Part shown: one piece after another, positions 30,559-39,158 of the stretch
Layout: each line of letters starts with the position of its first letter
Numbering within the stretch: the first letter of the stretch is position 1
Assembly: GCA_963714125.1 (NCBI GenBank)
Contig: OY970234.1
Location: 2,046,001-2,110,000, forward strand
Origin: CAWCAW01 sp963714125
Lineage (GTDB): Bacteria; Actinomycetota; Acidimicrobiia; Acidimicrobiales; UBA8190
DNA: 64,000 nt
Reading direction: 5' to 3'
Translations under genes and position numbers: made by a program
Notes under the pieces: generated by a model
Seen by the model: only the letters and a program-made list of their open reading frames with translations
Database searches by the model: none
Told to the model about the DNA's origin: nothing

Positions 30559-31121
30559 CAGCGCCGAGAGGCGCCACCATTCTCCATTCCGGCGAGGAGC
30601 TGCAGGCCGCCGCCCGGCGTATCGGCACCGAGGTGTCAGACGCCTATCCCGGCGGTGTGTTGCTCGTGGGCGTGCTGAGCGGGAGCGTGCTGTTTCTGGC
30701 TGACCTCGTGCGCCGGGTACGCATCCCTTGCGAGGTGGATTTCTTGGGCATCTCTTCGTATGTCGAAGGCTCAGGGCGGGTGCGGATGGTCAAGGACCTC
30801 GACGGTGATGTGTTGGGCAAGGACGTCGTATTGGTCGAGGACATCGTCGATACCGGCCTCACCTGCACGTACTTGATGGGCGAGCTCAAGCGCCGAGGAG
30901 CGGCTTCGGTCGAGGTGTGCGCGCTATTCGACCGGCGATCTCGGCGGATTGTCCCGGTGCCGCTTCGCTTCATCGGATTCGAGACCACCGACGACCTGCT
31001 GCTCGGCTATGGACTCGATGTGGAGGGCCGCTATCGCAACCTCCCTTTCGTCGCCTCCGGAGACGCCCAGGCCCTGCGACTCGACCCCGATACGCATGTC
31101 GAGGCCCTCTACGGGCGGTAA
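30555..31121 (+). CDS. hpt: Hypoxanthine (guanine) phosphoribosyltransferase
   Basis: Salvages hypoxanthine/guanine with PRPP to IMP/GMP; cytoplasmic. 188 residues. The PRPP-binding loop VLVEDIVDTGLT (residues 92-103) is exact for the family; the substrate-flap SSYVEGSGRVRMVKDLDGDV and the purine-contact GFETTDDLLLGYGLD (family: FVVGYGLD) are present. GTG start translationally coupled to the MerR gene. This gene is inserted between the MerR and DUF151 genes, which are adjacent in mycobacteria. Confidence 0.94.
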   Translation: MTAPRGATILHSGEELQAAARRIGTEVSDAYPGGVLLVGVLSGSVLFLADLVRRVRIPCEVDFLGISSYVEGSGRVRMVKDLDGDVLGKDVVLVEDIVDTGLTCTYLMGELKRRGAASVEVCALFDRRSRRIVPVPLRFIGFETTDDLLLGYGLDVEGRYRNLPFVASGDAQALRLDPDTHVEALYGR

Positions 31122-31130
31122 GTTGCAGGC

Positions 31131-31637
31131 ATGGTCGAGGTTCGGCTGAGCGCAGTGCGGGTGGATTTGCAATCGAATACACCCGTGTTGCTGCTCACTG
31201 AGGCGCAAGGCATGGGACGAACGCTGCCCATCTTTATCGGAGCGCCTGAGGCCACGGCCATCGCGTTCGCCATACAGGGGGTGACCACGCCGCGCCCCAT
31301 GACCCACGACCTGCTGCGCGACGTGGTGGAGAGCCTGGGTGCCGACCTCGAGCGGGTGGTGATCACCGAGTTGCGTTCGGCCACCTACTACGCCGAGCTG
31401 CAGCTCAAGCGGGACAATGCCGTGATCACCGTTTCCAGCCGCCCGTCGGATGCCGTGGCGCTGGCGGTGCGCATGGGGACCCCGCTGTTTGTGTCGGACG
31501 AGCTCATGGATGCGGAGGGGATCCTGCTTCCCGCCGATGACGAAGACGAGGACGGCGAGTCGGCCAACCCCGACGAGCTGGTGGGGGAGTTCCGCGAGTT
31601 CCTGGACACGGTGCGCCCCGAAGACTTCAGCTCCTGA
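31131..31637 (+). CDS. Bifunctional nuclease domain protein (DUF151/BFN)
   Basis: 168 residues. Matches DUF151: MVEVRLSAVRVDLQSNTPVLLLTEAQGMGRTLPIFIGAPEATAIAF at the N-terminus and ITVSSRPSDAVALAVRMGTPLFVSDELM near the end of the domain, followed by an acidic tail (DDEDEDGESANPDE). Plant and some bacterial members have RNase/DNase activity; the bacterial role is not settled. The mycobacterial counterpart (Rv1829) is next to the Rv1828 regulator, supporting synteny here. Start ATG 31131, nine bases after hpt. Confidence 0.9.
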   Translation: MVEVRLSAVRVDLQSNTPVLLLTEAQGMGRTLPIFIGAPEATAIAFAIQGVTTPRPMTHDLLRDVVESLGADLERVVITELRSATYYAELQLKRDNAVITVSSRPSDAVALAVRMGTPLFVSDELMDAEGILLPADDEDEDGESANPDELVGEFREFLDTVRPEDFSS

Positions 31638-32285
31638 ATGCGCCGCCGCGGCGTTGCCGCCACGGGCCTGGTGGTGGTGGCGTCAACGATGTCGGCGTGC
31701 ACATCACACGGGTCGGTGGCCGGTCCCACCACGGCGGTGACGGCTCCCGCTTCCGCCTCGGCCTCGCCGAGCACCACATCGGCATCGGATTCGCCATCAG
31801 CGTCGACGACGGTCCCCGCCATGGTGTTGTGCTCCACCAACGGCCTCACCATTGCCACCGCCGGGTCGAAAAGCGCCGCCGGCATCAGCGGTACCGTCGA
31901 ACTCACGTTGTCGCTCCGTAACGACACGGCGGCGGCTTGCCACGTCGACGGGTATCCGATTCCCGATCTCGTCGACGCCTCGGGCGTGAGCTTGCCGACG
32001 ACGGTGGTACGCGGCGCGTCGATCTCGTTCACCGACTTCGCGGCGACACCGGTCATCCTCGAGCCCACCGACAGCGCGTACTTCAACGTGGCCTACGCGG
32101 ATGTTGCCACCGGGTCACAAACGTGTGAGAGCGCCGCCCAGATCGAAATCACCATGCCGGGGTCAGCGAACCATCAGTCCCTGCCACTCGCCGTACAAGT
32201 GTGCGACGCAGGGACCCTCATCGTGTCACCGGTGTTCGGCGCCACTTCGGCCCAGACCCAGACGACGGTTCCGCCGACGCCGTGA
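31638..32285 (+). CDS. Secreted lipoprotein, DUF4232-like
   Basis: 215 residues. Signal peptide MRRRGVAATGLVVVASTMSA with lipobox MSAC and lipidated Cys21, then a Ser/Thr/Ala linker to about residue 60. The body (CSTNGLTIATAGSKSAAGISGTVELTLSLRNDTAAACHVDGYPIPDLVD ...) follows the DUF4232 pattern of a beta-sandwich with paired cysteines (four Cys after the linker). Attached to the outer face of the membrane; role unknown. The ATG follows the DUF151 stop codon with no gap, so it is translationally coupled. Confidence 0.85.
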   Translation: MRRRGVAATGLVVVASTMSACTSHGSVAGPTTAVTAPASASASPSTTSASDSPSASTTVPAMVLCSTNGLTIATAGSKSAAGISGTVELTLSLRNDTAAACHVDGYPIPDLVDASGVSLPTTVVRGASISFTDFAATPVILEPTDSAYFNVAYADVATGSQTCESAAQIEITMPGSANHQSLPLAVQVCDAGTLIVSPVFGATSAQTQTTVPPTP

Positions 32286-32305
32286 AGCGGCCCCTGAAGC
32301 GGCCC

Positions 32306-33331
32306 TCAATCGCCTAATCGGACCAGGATTCGGCCTCGGACGGCCGCATTGTTGATGGCCTGCAGCGCGCCCGGCAGCCCGGCCAGGGTGACCTCTTCGG
32401 CCACGATGGCATCGAGGTCGAGGCTGGCCACATCCTCACGCAGGCGAGCCCACACCTGACGCCGACGTTCGCGGCCGGTGGCCACGGAGTCTATGCCGAG
32501 GAGGGCCACCTGCCTGGTGATGAACGGGAACACCGTGGTCTCGAGGGCCGGGCCCGCCGTGAGCCCACTGGCCGCCACGGCGGCCCCATAGCGCAAGCAC
32601 CGCAGGACCCGAGCCAGCGTGGCCCCGCCCACGCAGTCGACGGCGCCGGCCCACAGCTCGGATCCGAGCACGCGCGAGGCAGCGTCGTCGATGTCGTCTC
32701 TCCCGATGACCTGGGCCGCGCCGAGGTGGCGCAGCCAGTCGCGGGCGTCGGCCTTGCCGGAGCTGGCCACCACCTCGTAGCCACGCGCCGCCAGCAGGGC
32801 CACGGCCAGGCACCCCACGCCACCGGTGGCGCCGGTCACGAGCACCGGGCCGTGGCCTGGGCGCAGCCCCCGCCCTTCGAGCTCGTCGATCGACAGTGCC
32901 GCGGTGAAACCGGCCGTGCCGATGGCCATGGCCCGGCGCGCCCCCAGCCCGGTGGCGGGGAGGGCCCATCTCGATGGCAGGCGGGCATAGCGGGCGAAGC
33001 CCCCGTGACGGGCCACCCCGAGATCGTGCCCGTGGGCGAGCACCTCGTCGCCCACGGCAATGTCGGGGTCGTCGCTGGACACGACCACGCCGGCCAGATC
33101 GACGCCGGGGATGAGCGGGGAGATGAGGGCTACTCGGTTGCCGGTAACGGTCACCATGGCGTCTTTGAAGTTGACCGACGACCACGTCACCTCGACGAGG
33201 ACCTCCCCCCCGGGAAGGTCCTCCAAGCTGATCTGCCGCACCCCCATGTCCAGCTCGTCGCCGCGCCTGTCCACCACAAAGGCCGGGAACGAGGCGCTGG
33301 GGGTCGGACCTGAGGGGGCGTCGCCGTTCAC
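32306..33331 (-). CDS. Zinc-independent quinone/enoyl reductase of the YhdH/AcuI type
   Basis: NADPH-dependent medium-chain reductase; AcuI members reduce acryloyl-CoA to propanoyl-CoA. 341 residues. Features: SSVNFKDAMVTVTGNRVALISPLIPGVDLAG (YhdH family has NYKDA...PGIDLAG), GHDLGVARHGGFARYARLP, MAIGTAGFTAALSIDELE, and the nucleotide motif VTGATGGVGCLAVALLAARGYEVVASSGK. The zinc-ligand Cys of classical alcohol dehydrogenases is absent. N-terminal 14 residues are Pro/Ser-rich and may be shorter in reality. Converges with the lipoprotein gene. Confidence 0.9.
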   Translation of the reverse strand: MNGDAPSGPTPSASFPAFVVDRRGDELDMGVRQISLEDLPGGEVLVEVTWSSVNFKDAMVTVTGNRVALISPLIPGVDLAGVVVSSDDPDIAVGDEVLAHGHDLGVARHGGFARYARLPSRWALPATGLGARRAMAIGTAGFTAALSIDELEGRGLRPGHGPVLVTGATGGVGCLAVALLAARGYEVVASSGKADARDWLRHLGAAQVIGRDDIDDAASRVLGSELWAGAVDCVGGATLARVLRCLRYGAAVAASGLTAGPALETTVFPFITRQVALLGIDSVATGRERRRQVWARLREDVASLDLDAIVAEEVTLAGLPGALQAINNAAVRGRILVRLGD

Positions 33332-33393
33332 GCCGGCACCCTATGCGCCGAAGTCAGCAAGGATCAGCCCGAATCAGGCCGAATCAGCAGGGA

Positions 33394-33657
33394 TCAGGCC
33401 GTCACCATGTCGCGAGCATCGGAGCCCGTCCCGGCCAAGCGGTATCCCGACCTGATGAGCAGTTCCCCCACGAGACGGCGCGCCGAGCGGCGGGTGGCGG
33501 GGGAGTCGGCGTCGGAGTCCGGAACCTCCGTGGCCGCCGAGGTGGCGGCCGAGGTGGCGGCTAGCGACGGCACCGAGGCGGCGACCGCAGTGGAGCGGCG
33601 TAAGGCGTCGACGTGTTCGGATACCAGCTGCTTCATGAGGTCGGGGTGCATTGCCAC
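33394..33657 (-). CDS. Small protein of unknown function
   Basis: 87 residues: MAMHPDLMKQLVSEHVDALRRSTA opens an amphipathic helix, followed by an Ala/Ser/Thr linker and a basic helical C-terminus (SARRLVGELLIRSGYRLAGTG). Short actinobacterial proteins beginning MHPxLxxQLxxxxxxxLRR are frequent and uncharacterised, which supports a real gene. It may start at the second Met (33388 frame position two codons in). Divergent from the ArsR-type gene, so it may share the operator region at 33680-33710. The 62 bases after it contain short imperfect repeats of GAATCAGGCC and nothing else. Confidence 0.6.
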   Translation of the reverse strand: MAMHPDLMKQLVSEHVDALRRSTAVAASVPSLAATSAATSAATEVPDSDADSPATRRSARRLVGELLIRSGYRLAGTGSDARDMVTA

Positions 33658-33679
33658 GCTTGTAGTTTACGGCCATACG

Positions 33680-33709
33680 TTGACAAAATCAAGAATATCT
33701 TGATATAGT
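33680..33709 (+). promoter_or_regulatory. Promoter with built-in ArsR-type operator
   Basis: -35 TTGACA (33680-33685), 18-bp spacer, -10 TATAGT (33704-33709). The spacer is almost filled by a perfect palindrome ATCAAGA-ATA-TCTTGAT (33688-33704). ArsR-family operators typically have this ATCAA...TTGAT form, and the gene directly downstream encodes an ArsR-type protein, so self-repression is likely. The ATG at 33719 is ten bases after the -10 box and has no Shine-Dalgarno, suggesting a leaderless or nearly leaderless mRNA. Confidence 0.85.
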
Positions 33710-33718
33710 CATCTGACT

Positions 33719-34744
33719 ATGCCGATGTATCACGAAGACGCACCGAACGGGGCACCGCGCATCGGGGTTCACGCCTCGGTGGCGGTGGAGTTGGATTGGG
33801 CGCTGGGCGCCGCCCTTCGTCCGGACTTCCGAGTCGACAATCCCGCCCTCGATGCCTTGTACACCGAGTTCCCCGACCTGGCCGAGCGCGCCCACGCCAT
33901 GTGGAGCGACGTGCCCAACAGCTGCGGGGGCTTCATGGAGCTCGACATCATCGCCTACCACGGCGGCCTGCTGTTCTCGACCGATGCCGACGCGCTCATC
34001 GGACAGCTGCCGGAGCTGTGCACCACCGTGCCCGTCGACTACGAGCTGGCGTCAGAAACAGAGGAGGACCGCGCCGCTCTGCTCGAGCGGTTACGGCGAC
34101 TGCGTGATTCGGCCGATCTCCGGGCTCGGTATGTGGCGTTGATCAGCGACGTGTGGGCGGCGCTCCAAGGCGTATGGGACAGCCAGGGTCGTCATGCCGT
34201 AGAGGCCGCCATTGCCGGCCGACGGGACCAGGCCGCTCGGGGGGCACCGTGGGAAGAAGTGGCCCGCAGCGAGTGCCACGGGTTTCCTATCGCCCCTCGG
34301 CTGGTGGCGCGCTTGGGCCCTAACGACGAGGTGGCCGTGGTGCCGGCCTACTTCACCCACAAAGGCCTGATCTTCGATCTTCCCGGCGTAGTCGTGATCG
34401 GGGTGCGCGCCGACGCCACCGGTGCCCAGGCTCGCACCCGCACAGCCCAGCTGGCGCGCCGCCTGAAGACGATTTCGGACCCGACGCGACTGGCCATCCT
34501 CGACGCTCTGCGCACCGGACCACGAACCGTCTCCGAGCTCGCCACCACCTTTTCGCTGGCCCAGCCCACGGTGTCGAACCACGTGAAGCTGCTGCGCGAT
34601 GCCGGGTTGATCGCCAACGGATCGGACCGGGGCCGTCGGGAACTGGTGGTCCAGCATGATGTCGTGGTCGACCTTCTGGCCCACCTTCATCACGTCCTGA
34701 CCGGCGACCTGCCGTCGGACCAGGTGCCGGTGGCGTCCGGCTGA
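33719..34744 (+). CDS. ArsR-family regulator with large N-terminal domain
   Basis: 341 residues. The last 100 carry an ArsR winged helix: LARRLKTISDPTRLAILDALRTGPRTVSELATTFSLAQPTVSNHVKLLRDAGLI. The first 230 are a separate domain of the type attached to ArsR heads in actinobacteria (DUF5937-like, my impression), with GVHASVAVELDWALGAAL at its start and an acidic centre; it may sense a ligand. There is no CxCx metal box of the ArsR/SmtB kind in the HTH; the few cysteines are in the N-terminal domain and scattered, so a metal role is doubtful. Start ATG 33719 is fixed by the promoter. Confidence 0.87.
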   Translation: MPMYHEDAPNGAPRIGVHASVAVELDWALGAALRPDFRVDNPALDALYTEFPDLAERAHAMWSDVPNSCGGFMELDIIAYHGGLLFSTDADALIGQLPELCTTVPVDYELASETEEDRAALLERLRRLRDSADLRARYVALISDVWAALQGVWDSQGRHAVEAAIAGRRDQAARGAPWEEVARSECHGFPIAPRLVARLGPNDEVAVVPAYFTHKGLIFDLPGVVVIGVRADATGAQARTRTAQLARRLKTISDPTRLAILDALRTGPRTVSELATTFSLAQPTVSNHVKLLRDAGLIANGSDRGRRELVVQHDVVVDLLAHLHHVLTGDLPSDQVPVASG

Positions 34745-34801
34745 GGGCCGACGCCGAGCGCCTTGCCCGGCTCGGGCGGGGTGCGGGCGTAGCATGGAGC
34801 C

Positions 34802-36298
34802 ATGGTCCGAGGCGCTCTCGGCAGGGGCGCGCGCATCGTCGCGTCGTGGAGACCAGAAGAGCGCGACGCCGTGTTGTATTCGGCGTCGGCGCTTTTTGCC
34901 ATTACCACGACCGAATTCTCCTCCATCAGCCTCTACCAGCAATGGGGTCGTCTGGCCACGGGGCCCTATGCCATCGGCGCCGTGTGGTCCGCCCTGTTGG
35001 CCCGCCGGGCTCGCCGACGCGAGGAGCTGGACGCCTCGTTGCCGCCGCTGGCTTCGGTGGCCGCGGACGGGAGCGTGGCGGCCCCCGCCGCGTGGCATTG
35101 GACGACGTCGAGGATGGTCATCTTCCTCATCGTCCTGCTGGGGGCCACCCTCGTCCCCCTGTCGCTCGAGGTGCTGTGGCAGTCGAACTCGACCGGCACC
35201 GCCCACGTCCAGCCCGAAGCACTCGTCGTGCAGCAGGCCGGTCAGCGTCTGTATCACCGCCAGGACCCGTATCAGATCGTCAACGCCAAACATCCGCCCA
35301 AGGTGCCGCCCGGACAACCGGCCTACGACGCCTACAACCCCTATTTGCCCCTGATGTCGGTGTTCGGTTTGGCCCACAGCACCGACGCCCCGCCCCGCCT
35401 CACCGATGCCCGCGTCGTATTCTCCGTCATCACCATTTTGTTGGTGGTGGCGGCCATGGGCATGTGTCGCGGCCCGTCGGGTCCACGCGTGCTGGCCCTG
35501 CAAAGCATGACGGTGTTGCCCACCGCGGCGCTGCCTCTGGCCACCGGCGGTGATGACTTGCCGGTGGCCGCGTTCTTGTTGTTGGCCCTGGTGCTCATCC
35601 AGCGACGAAGACCGCTCGGTGCCGGCATTGCCCTGGGTGTGGCCGCATCGATGAAGATCACGGCCTGGCCCTTGGCGGCGCTGGCCTTTCTGGTGGCCCG
35701 CGACCGGTCTGGCGAGCGCAACCGTCGCGCCTCGTTGTGGCTGCTGGCCGGCCTGGCCGGCGTGATGATCCCGGCCATTTTGCCGACGGCGGCGGAGAAC
35801 TTCTCTGCCTTCATCGAGAACGTGGTGCGCTTCCCCTTGGGACTGGCCGGGGTGGCATCGCCAGCAGCAACGCCGTTGCTCGGTCATCTGGTGGTGTCGT
35901 CGTTCCCGGGCATCCATCGCATCTTCACGGTGTCGGTGGCCGCCGGCGGGGGGTTGGTGCTTCTCTACGTCCTGGCCCGCCATACGCCCAAGACGGCCGC
36001 CGATTTGTCGCGGGTGGTGGCGTGGGTGATGACGGTGGCCATACTCCTGGCCCCGGCTACGCGCATCGGCTACCTGCTGTACCCCATCAACTTCTTTGTG
36101 TGGACGTGGCTGCTCAAGAGCGAGGACGCCGCCGAGCGCGCCTCGTTGCCGAGCGCGGCCGAACTGGGGTATCCCGACTCGGGCCCTGACATTGACGACG
36201 ACGGTCATGACCTGGTGGACCGCCATGGTGACGGGGCCGACACCCCGTCGTCTCGGCGCGACGCCGTCGGGGCCGCCCGTCGCTCCGTGGCGTCCTGA
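34802..36298 (+). CDS. Polytopic membrane protein, glycosyltransferase-87-like
   Basis: 498 residues with about 10-11 membrane segments. The extracytoplasmic loop after segment 3 has RLYHRQDPYQIVNAKHPP and YDAYNPYLPLMSVFGL, reminiscent of the DPY and YPP loops of GT87 polyprenol-phosphate mannosyltransferases; GDDLPVAAFLLLALVLIQRRRPLGAGIALGVAASMKITAWPLA has the GxxxGxAxxxKxTAWP pattern of that clan. An acidic tail (PDIDDDGHD...) ends the protein. It probably transfers a sugar from a lipid carrier to envelope glycan; donor and acceptor unknown. ATG 34802 with GGAG five bases upstream. Confidence 0.75.
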   Translation: MVRGALGRGARIVASWRPEERDAVLYSASALFAITTTEFSSISLYQQWGRLATGPYAIGAVWSALLARRARRREELDASLPPLASVAADGSVAAPAAWHWTTSRMVIFLIVLLGATLVPLSLEVLWQSNSTGTAHVQPEALVVQQAGQRLYHRQDPYQIVNAKHPPKVPPGQPAYDAYNPYLPLMSVFGLAHSTDAPPRLTDARVVFSVITILLVVAAMGMCRGPSGPRVLALQSMTVLPTAALPLATGGDDLPVAAFLLLALVLIQRRRPLGAGIALGVAASMKITAWPLAALAFLVARDRSGERNRRASLWLLAGLAGVMIPAILPTAAENFSAFIENVVRFPLGLAGVASPAATPLLGHLVVSSFPGIHRIFTVSVAAGGGLVLLYVLARHTPKTAADLSRVVAWVMTVAILLAPATRIGYLLYPINFFVWTWLLKSEDAAERASLPSAAELGYPDSGPDIDDDGHDLVDRHGDGADTPSSRRDAVGAARRSVAS

Positions 36299-36307
36299 GT
36301 CGCCCTC

Positions 36308-36988
36308 TTACGCGTCGCCCGTCTCGACGAAGAGCCGAACTTCCAGTGCGCTGCGGTCCGTGCCGGCCGCGGCGCCGCCGGCGCCCGCGTCTGTCGAGCC
36401 CGTTTCGGCGGCGGCGGACGTCGGTGCGTACGTCGTCGGCGACACCGTGATCCCCAACTCCCATTCGTTGCCGTCGGTGCCCGGGTGTTGGCCGATGATC
36501 TGGATCGATCCATCGGCTTTGACCGAGCCGTGATCGATGAGCTGCCAGTGTTCGGCCACCATCTCGACGCGCACGAACGTGATGACGGCCTGCTGCGAGG
36601 CGGGCGCCACCAGGCCCATGGACTGGTCGTAGAGGCTGACATCGGCGTTGATGGCCGAGCCCGACACGGCCGTCGTTCCTTCGGGCACGGCGATGGCGTT
36701 GAGGATGTTGTCGGGTGGTTGGCCCTCGGACACGATGGGAGCGAGCAGGGTCCGGGCCGTGACCGGCACCAGTCCGGCCCCGGGGGCCTCGGCGATGGCG
36801 ACGGGCGCCGGTGTGGGCTTGCTCTGGCTACTCGTCAAGGCGGCGCCGAGGGTCCCCAGCACCAGCAGGATGGCGGCAATGCCGACGACGATCAGGGCCA
36901 GATGGGTGCTCGGGCCGGGCGGGCGGCGGCTGGCCACGTCGACGGGGCCCGGGGGCGTGAGAACAGCCATATCGGGGGAGTCGGGCAT
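36308..36988 (-). CDS. Membrane-anchored protein of unknown function
   Basis: 226 residues. A short cytoplasmic N-terminus, one membrane segment (HLALIVVGIAAILLVLGTLGAAL, about 29-51), then an extracytoplasmic part containing NILNAIAVPEGTTAVSGSAINAD and a beta-rich region (QAVITFVRVEMVAEHWQLIDHGSVKADGSIQIIGQHPG). The tail has Ala/Gly/Thr low complexity before LEVRLFVETGDA. I do not recognise a family. It converges with the GT87-like gene with only nine bases between them. 283 bases upstream of it (36989-37271) hold no supported gene. Confidence 0.7.
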   Translation of the reverse strand: MPDSPDMAVLTPPGPVDVASRRPPGPSTHLALIVVGIAAILLVLGTLGAALTSSQSKPTPAPVAIAEAPGAGLVPVTARTLLAPIVSEGQPPDNILNAIAVPEGTTAVSGSAINADVSLYDQSMGLVAPASQQAVITFVRVEMVAEHWQLIDHGSVKADGSIQIIGQHPGTDGNEWELGITVSPTTYAPTSAAAETGSTDAGAGGAAAGTDRSALEVRLFVETGDA

Positions 36989-37271
36989 GGCGAAGGGTGC
37001 TCCTCGGCAATCAACGAGGGCGTCAGTTGAGTGTACAAGGCCGGCCTGTGAGCAACGAAGCCCAGGAACAAGCGCGGGAAATTATCCCGTAGCCGTGGCG
37101 TGGCGGGTGTCACCGTGTCACGATGACCGGCACAACGCAGTGAAGTCGAGTTCTCGGCCTCGCTGTGCAGCCGGGGGGTGCAGGCCCACATGTGGGCCGC
37201 GGAGTCCGGGGGCGACGGGCACGAGCTCGCCGCCCCCGACGCCGCTACCAGAAACCGTCACCCGAACCGAC

Positions 37272-38090
37272 TCAGTCCCGGCGCCGGCTTTCCCCGCCCC
37301 AACCGAAGTGGTCGAGAGGACCATGCCCGGCCCCCAGGCGCCACCCGGCCGCCCCCGCAATGGCTTGGGCCACATACGCCTTGGCCCTCGAGATGGCCTC
37401 CAGGGGCTCATAACCCAGCGCCAGCAGCGCGGCAATCGACGCCGCCAAGGAACACCCGGTGCCGTGGTCGTTGGTGCTCGTCACCCGTGCACCGTCGAGC
37501 ACCGTGACCGCGCCCCGGTGCCACACCACGTCGGGGGCATCGGGCCCGGCCAGGTGGCCTCCTTTGATCACCACGGTGGCCGGCCCCAACGCCCCCAGCG
37601 CAGCGGCGGCATCTTTCATCGAGGCCACGTCGGTCACCGGCGCCTCCACCAGCAAGGCGGCCTCGCGGATGTTGGGGGTGGTCACCTCGGCATGGCGGAG
37701 CAGCACGCGGCGATATGCCTCCACGCCGGCTTCGTCCACCAGCGGATGGCCGGTACCGCTGACCATGACGGGATCCACCACGAGATGGGGGAGCTTTCCG
37801 GCCGCGGCCCACCGGGCCACCACACCCACCGTGGCCGCGCTGGCCAGCATGCCGGTCTTCACCCCGGCCACGGCCAAGTCGCTCAGGACGGCCTCGATCT
37901 GCAAGTCGACGAAGGCGGGGTCGACACGGTCCACGCCGAGCACGGTCGCGGTGTTCTGGGCGGTGAGCGCGGTGATGACGCTCGTCCCGAATACACCGTG
38001 GGCGGCGAAGCTCTTGAGATCAGCTTGGATGCCGGCCCCGCCACCGGAGTCCGAACCGGCGATGGTCATGGCCACGATGGGGTCGTGCAC
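37272..38090 (-). CDS. thiD: Hydroxymethylpyrimidine (phosphate) kinase
   Basis: Phosphorylates HMP and HMP-phosphate for thiamine synthesis. 272 residues. AMTIAGSDSGGGAGIQADLKSFAAHGVFGTSVITALTAQNT is the ThiD N-terminus with the substrate-binding Ser/Gly run; VDPVMVSGTGHPLVD and the anion-hole/catalytic segment NDHGTGCSLAASIAA are present. Last gene of the thiO-thiS-thiG-thiD run, 14 bases after thiG. Confidence 0.95.
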   Translation of the reverse strand: MHDPIVAMTIAGSDSGGGAGIQADLKSFAAHGVFGTSVITALTAQNTATVLGVDRVDPAFVDLQIEAVLSDLAVAGVKTGMLASAATVGVVARWAAAGKLPHLVVDPVMVSGTGHPLVDEAGVEAYRRVLLRHAEVTTPNIREAALLVEAPVTDVASMKDAAAALGALGPATVVIKGGHLAGPDAPDVVWHRGAVTVLDGARVTSTNDHGTGCSLAASIAALLALGYEPLEAISRAKAYVAQAIAGAAGWRLGAGHGPLDHFGWGGESRRRD

Positions 38091-38104
38091 GCCCGGGGTC
38101 CCGA

Positions 38105-38914
38105 TCAGCGCCTGAAGTCGGCAATGCCCTCGGCGGGGCTCGACGCTTGGGCCAGCCAGCGGCGGGGGATGCGACCGGCGGCGCGCGCTTCGAGACCGCT
38201 TTGCACGGCCAGACGAAAGGCGTTGGCCATGGCCACCGGGTGCTGGGCGCGCGTGATGGCGGTGGCCACCATCACCCCGGCACAGCCCAACTCCATCGCC
38301 AGCACCGCGTCTGACGCGGTGCCGATGCCGGCGTCGACGATGACGGGCACCGAGACCTGCTCGACCATGAGGGCGAGTGCGTGCGGGTTGCGCACGCCCA
38401 GCCCGCTGCCGATGGGCGCTGCGAGCGGCATCACCGCAGCACAGCCCACCTGTTCGAGTCGCCGGGCCAGCACGGGATCGTCGGTGGTGTACGGAAGTAC
38501 GACGAATCCCTCCTCACACAACTGCTCGGCGGCGGCCAGGAGCTCCACGGCATCGGGGAGCAACGTCTGCTCGTCGCCGATCACCTCGAGCTTGATGAGG
38601 TCCGTGGCAAAGGCTTCGCGGGCCAACTTGGCGGTGAGCACGGCTTCGGCGGCGGTGAAGCATCCGGCCGTGTTGGGCAGCACCTCCACGGCGCGCTGGC
38701 GCAGCACATCGAGCATCCCCCCGCGTCCACTCGCGTCGACGCGCCGCACGGCCACGGTGGCGAGCGTGGCTCCCGAGGCTTCGAGCACGGCGTCAAGGAC
38801 CTGGAGGCTCTGGATGCCGCCTGTTCCCACGATCAGACGCGAGCCGATAGGGCGACCACCGATGTGCAGAGCCTCGTCGGTTGCTGGACCGGTCGGTGAA
38901 GGGCGTTCATCCAC
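38105..38914 (-). CDS. thiG: Thiazole synthase
   Basis: Builds the thiazole phosphate of thiamine from DXP, iminoglycine and ThiS-thiocarboxylate. 269 residues. SRLIVGTGGIQSLQVLDAVLEASGATLATVAVRR is the family start, DLIKLEVIGDE holds the Schiff-base lysine, and PLAAPIGSGLGVRNP plus VPVIVDAGIGTASDAVLAMELGCAGVMVATAI form the phosphate-binding end of the barrel. GTG start overlapping thiS by eight bases. Confidence 0.96.
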   Translation of the reverse strand: MDERPSPTGPATDEALHIGGRPIGSRLIVGTGGIQSLQVLDAVLEASGATLATVAVRRVDASGRGGMLDVLRQRAVEVLPNTAGCFTAAEAVLTAKLAREAFATDLIKLEVIGDEQTLLPDAVELLAAAEQLCEEGFVVLPYTTDDPVLARRLEQVGCAAVMPLAAPIGSGLGVRNPHALALMVEQVSVPVIVDAGIGTASDAVLAMELGCAGVMVATAITRAQHPVAMANAFRLAVQSGLEARAAGRIPRRWLAQASSPAEGIADFRR

Positions 38915-39158
38915 CGGCGGCCGCCGTCACGATCTCGACGTGGTCGCCATCGACCAGCGCCGTCGACGCCCATCGGCTGCGAGGCACGACGTCGCGGTTG
39001 CAGGCCACGGCGATGCCATCGAGGGGGCCGGACCACTCCCCGAGTAGCTGCGCCACCGTGGTGCCGGGCGCCACCACCTGGGTGGTGCCGTTGACGGTGA
39101 CCGATAGGGCCCGATCCACGGTCTTCAGCATGGCACCCGGGACATCGCGTCCGGTCAC
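38907..39158 (-). CDS. thiS: Sulfur carrier protein ThiS
   Basis: 83 residues, ending in the essential Gly-Gly (VEIVTAAAGG) that is adenylated and thiocarboxylated. The ubiquitin-like fold is seen in LSVTVNGTTQVVAPGTTVAQLLGEW and IAVACNRDVVPRSRWASTALVDGDHV. The usual length is about 65, so the first 17 residues (MTGRDVPGAMLKTVDRA) may not all be translated, although the GTG at 39158 overlaps the thiO stop by four bases, typical of coupling. Confidence 0.93.
   Translation of the reverse strand: MTGRDVPGAMLKTVDRALSVTVNGTTQVVAPGTTVAQLLGEWSGPLDGIAVACNRDVVPRSRWASTALVDGDHVEIVTAAAGG

Noticed and set aside
34091..36226. 711-residue minus-strand open frame
   Set aside because: Antisense to the ArsR and GT87-like genes, low-complexity His/Gln/Gly composition, no domain.
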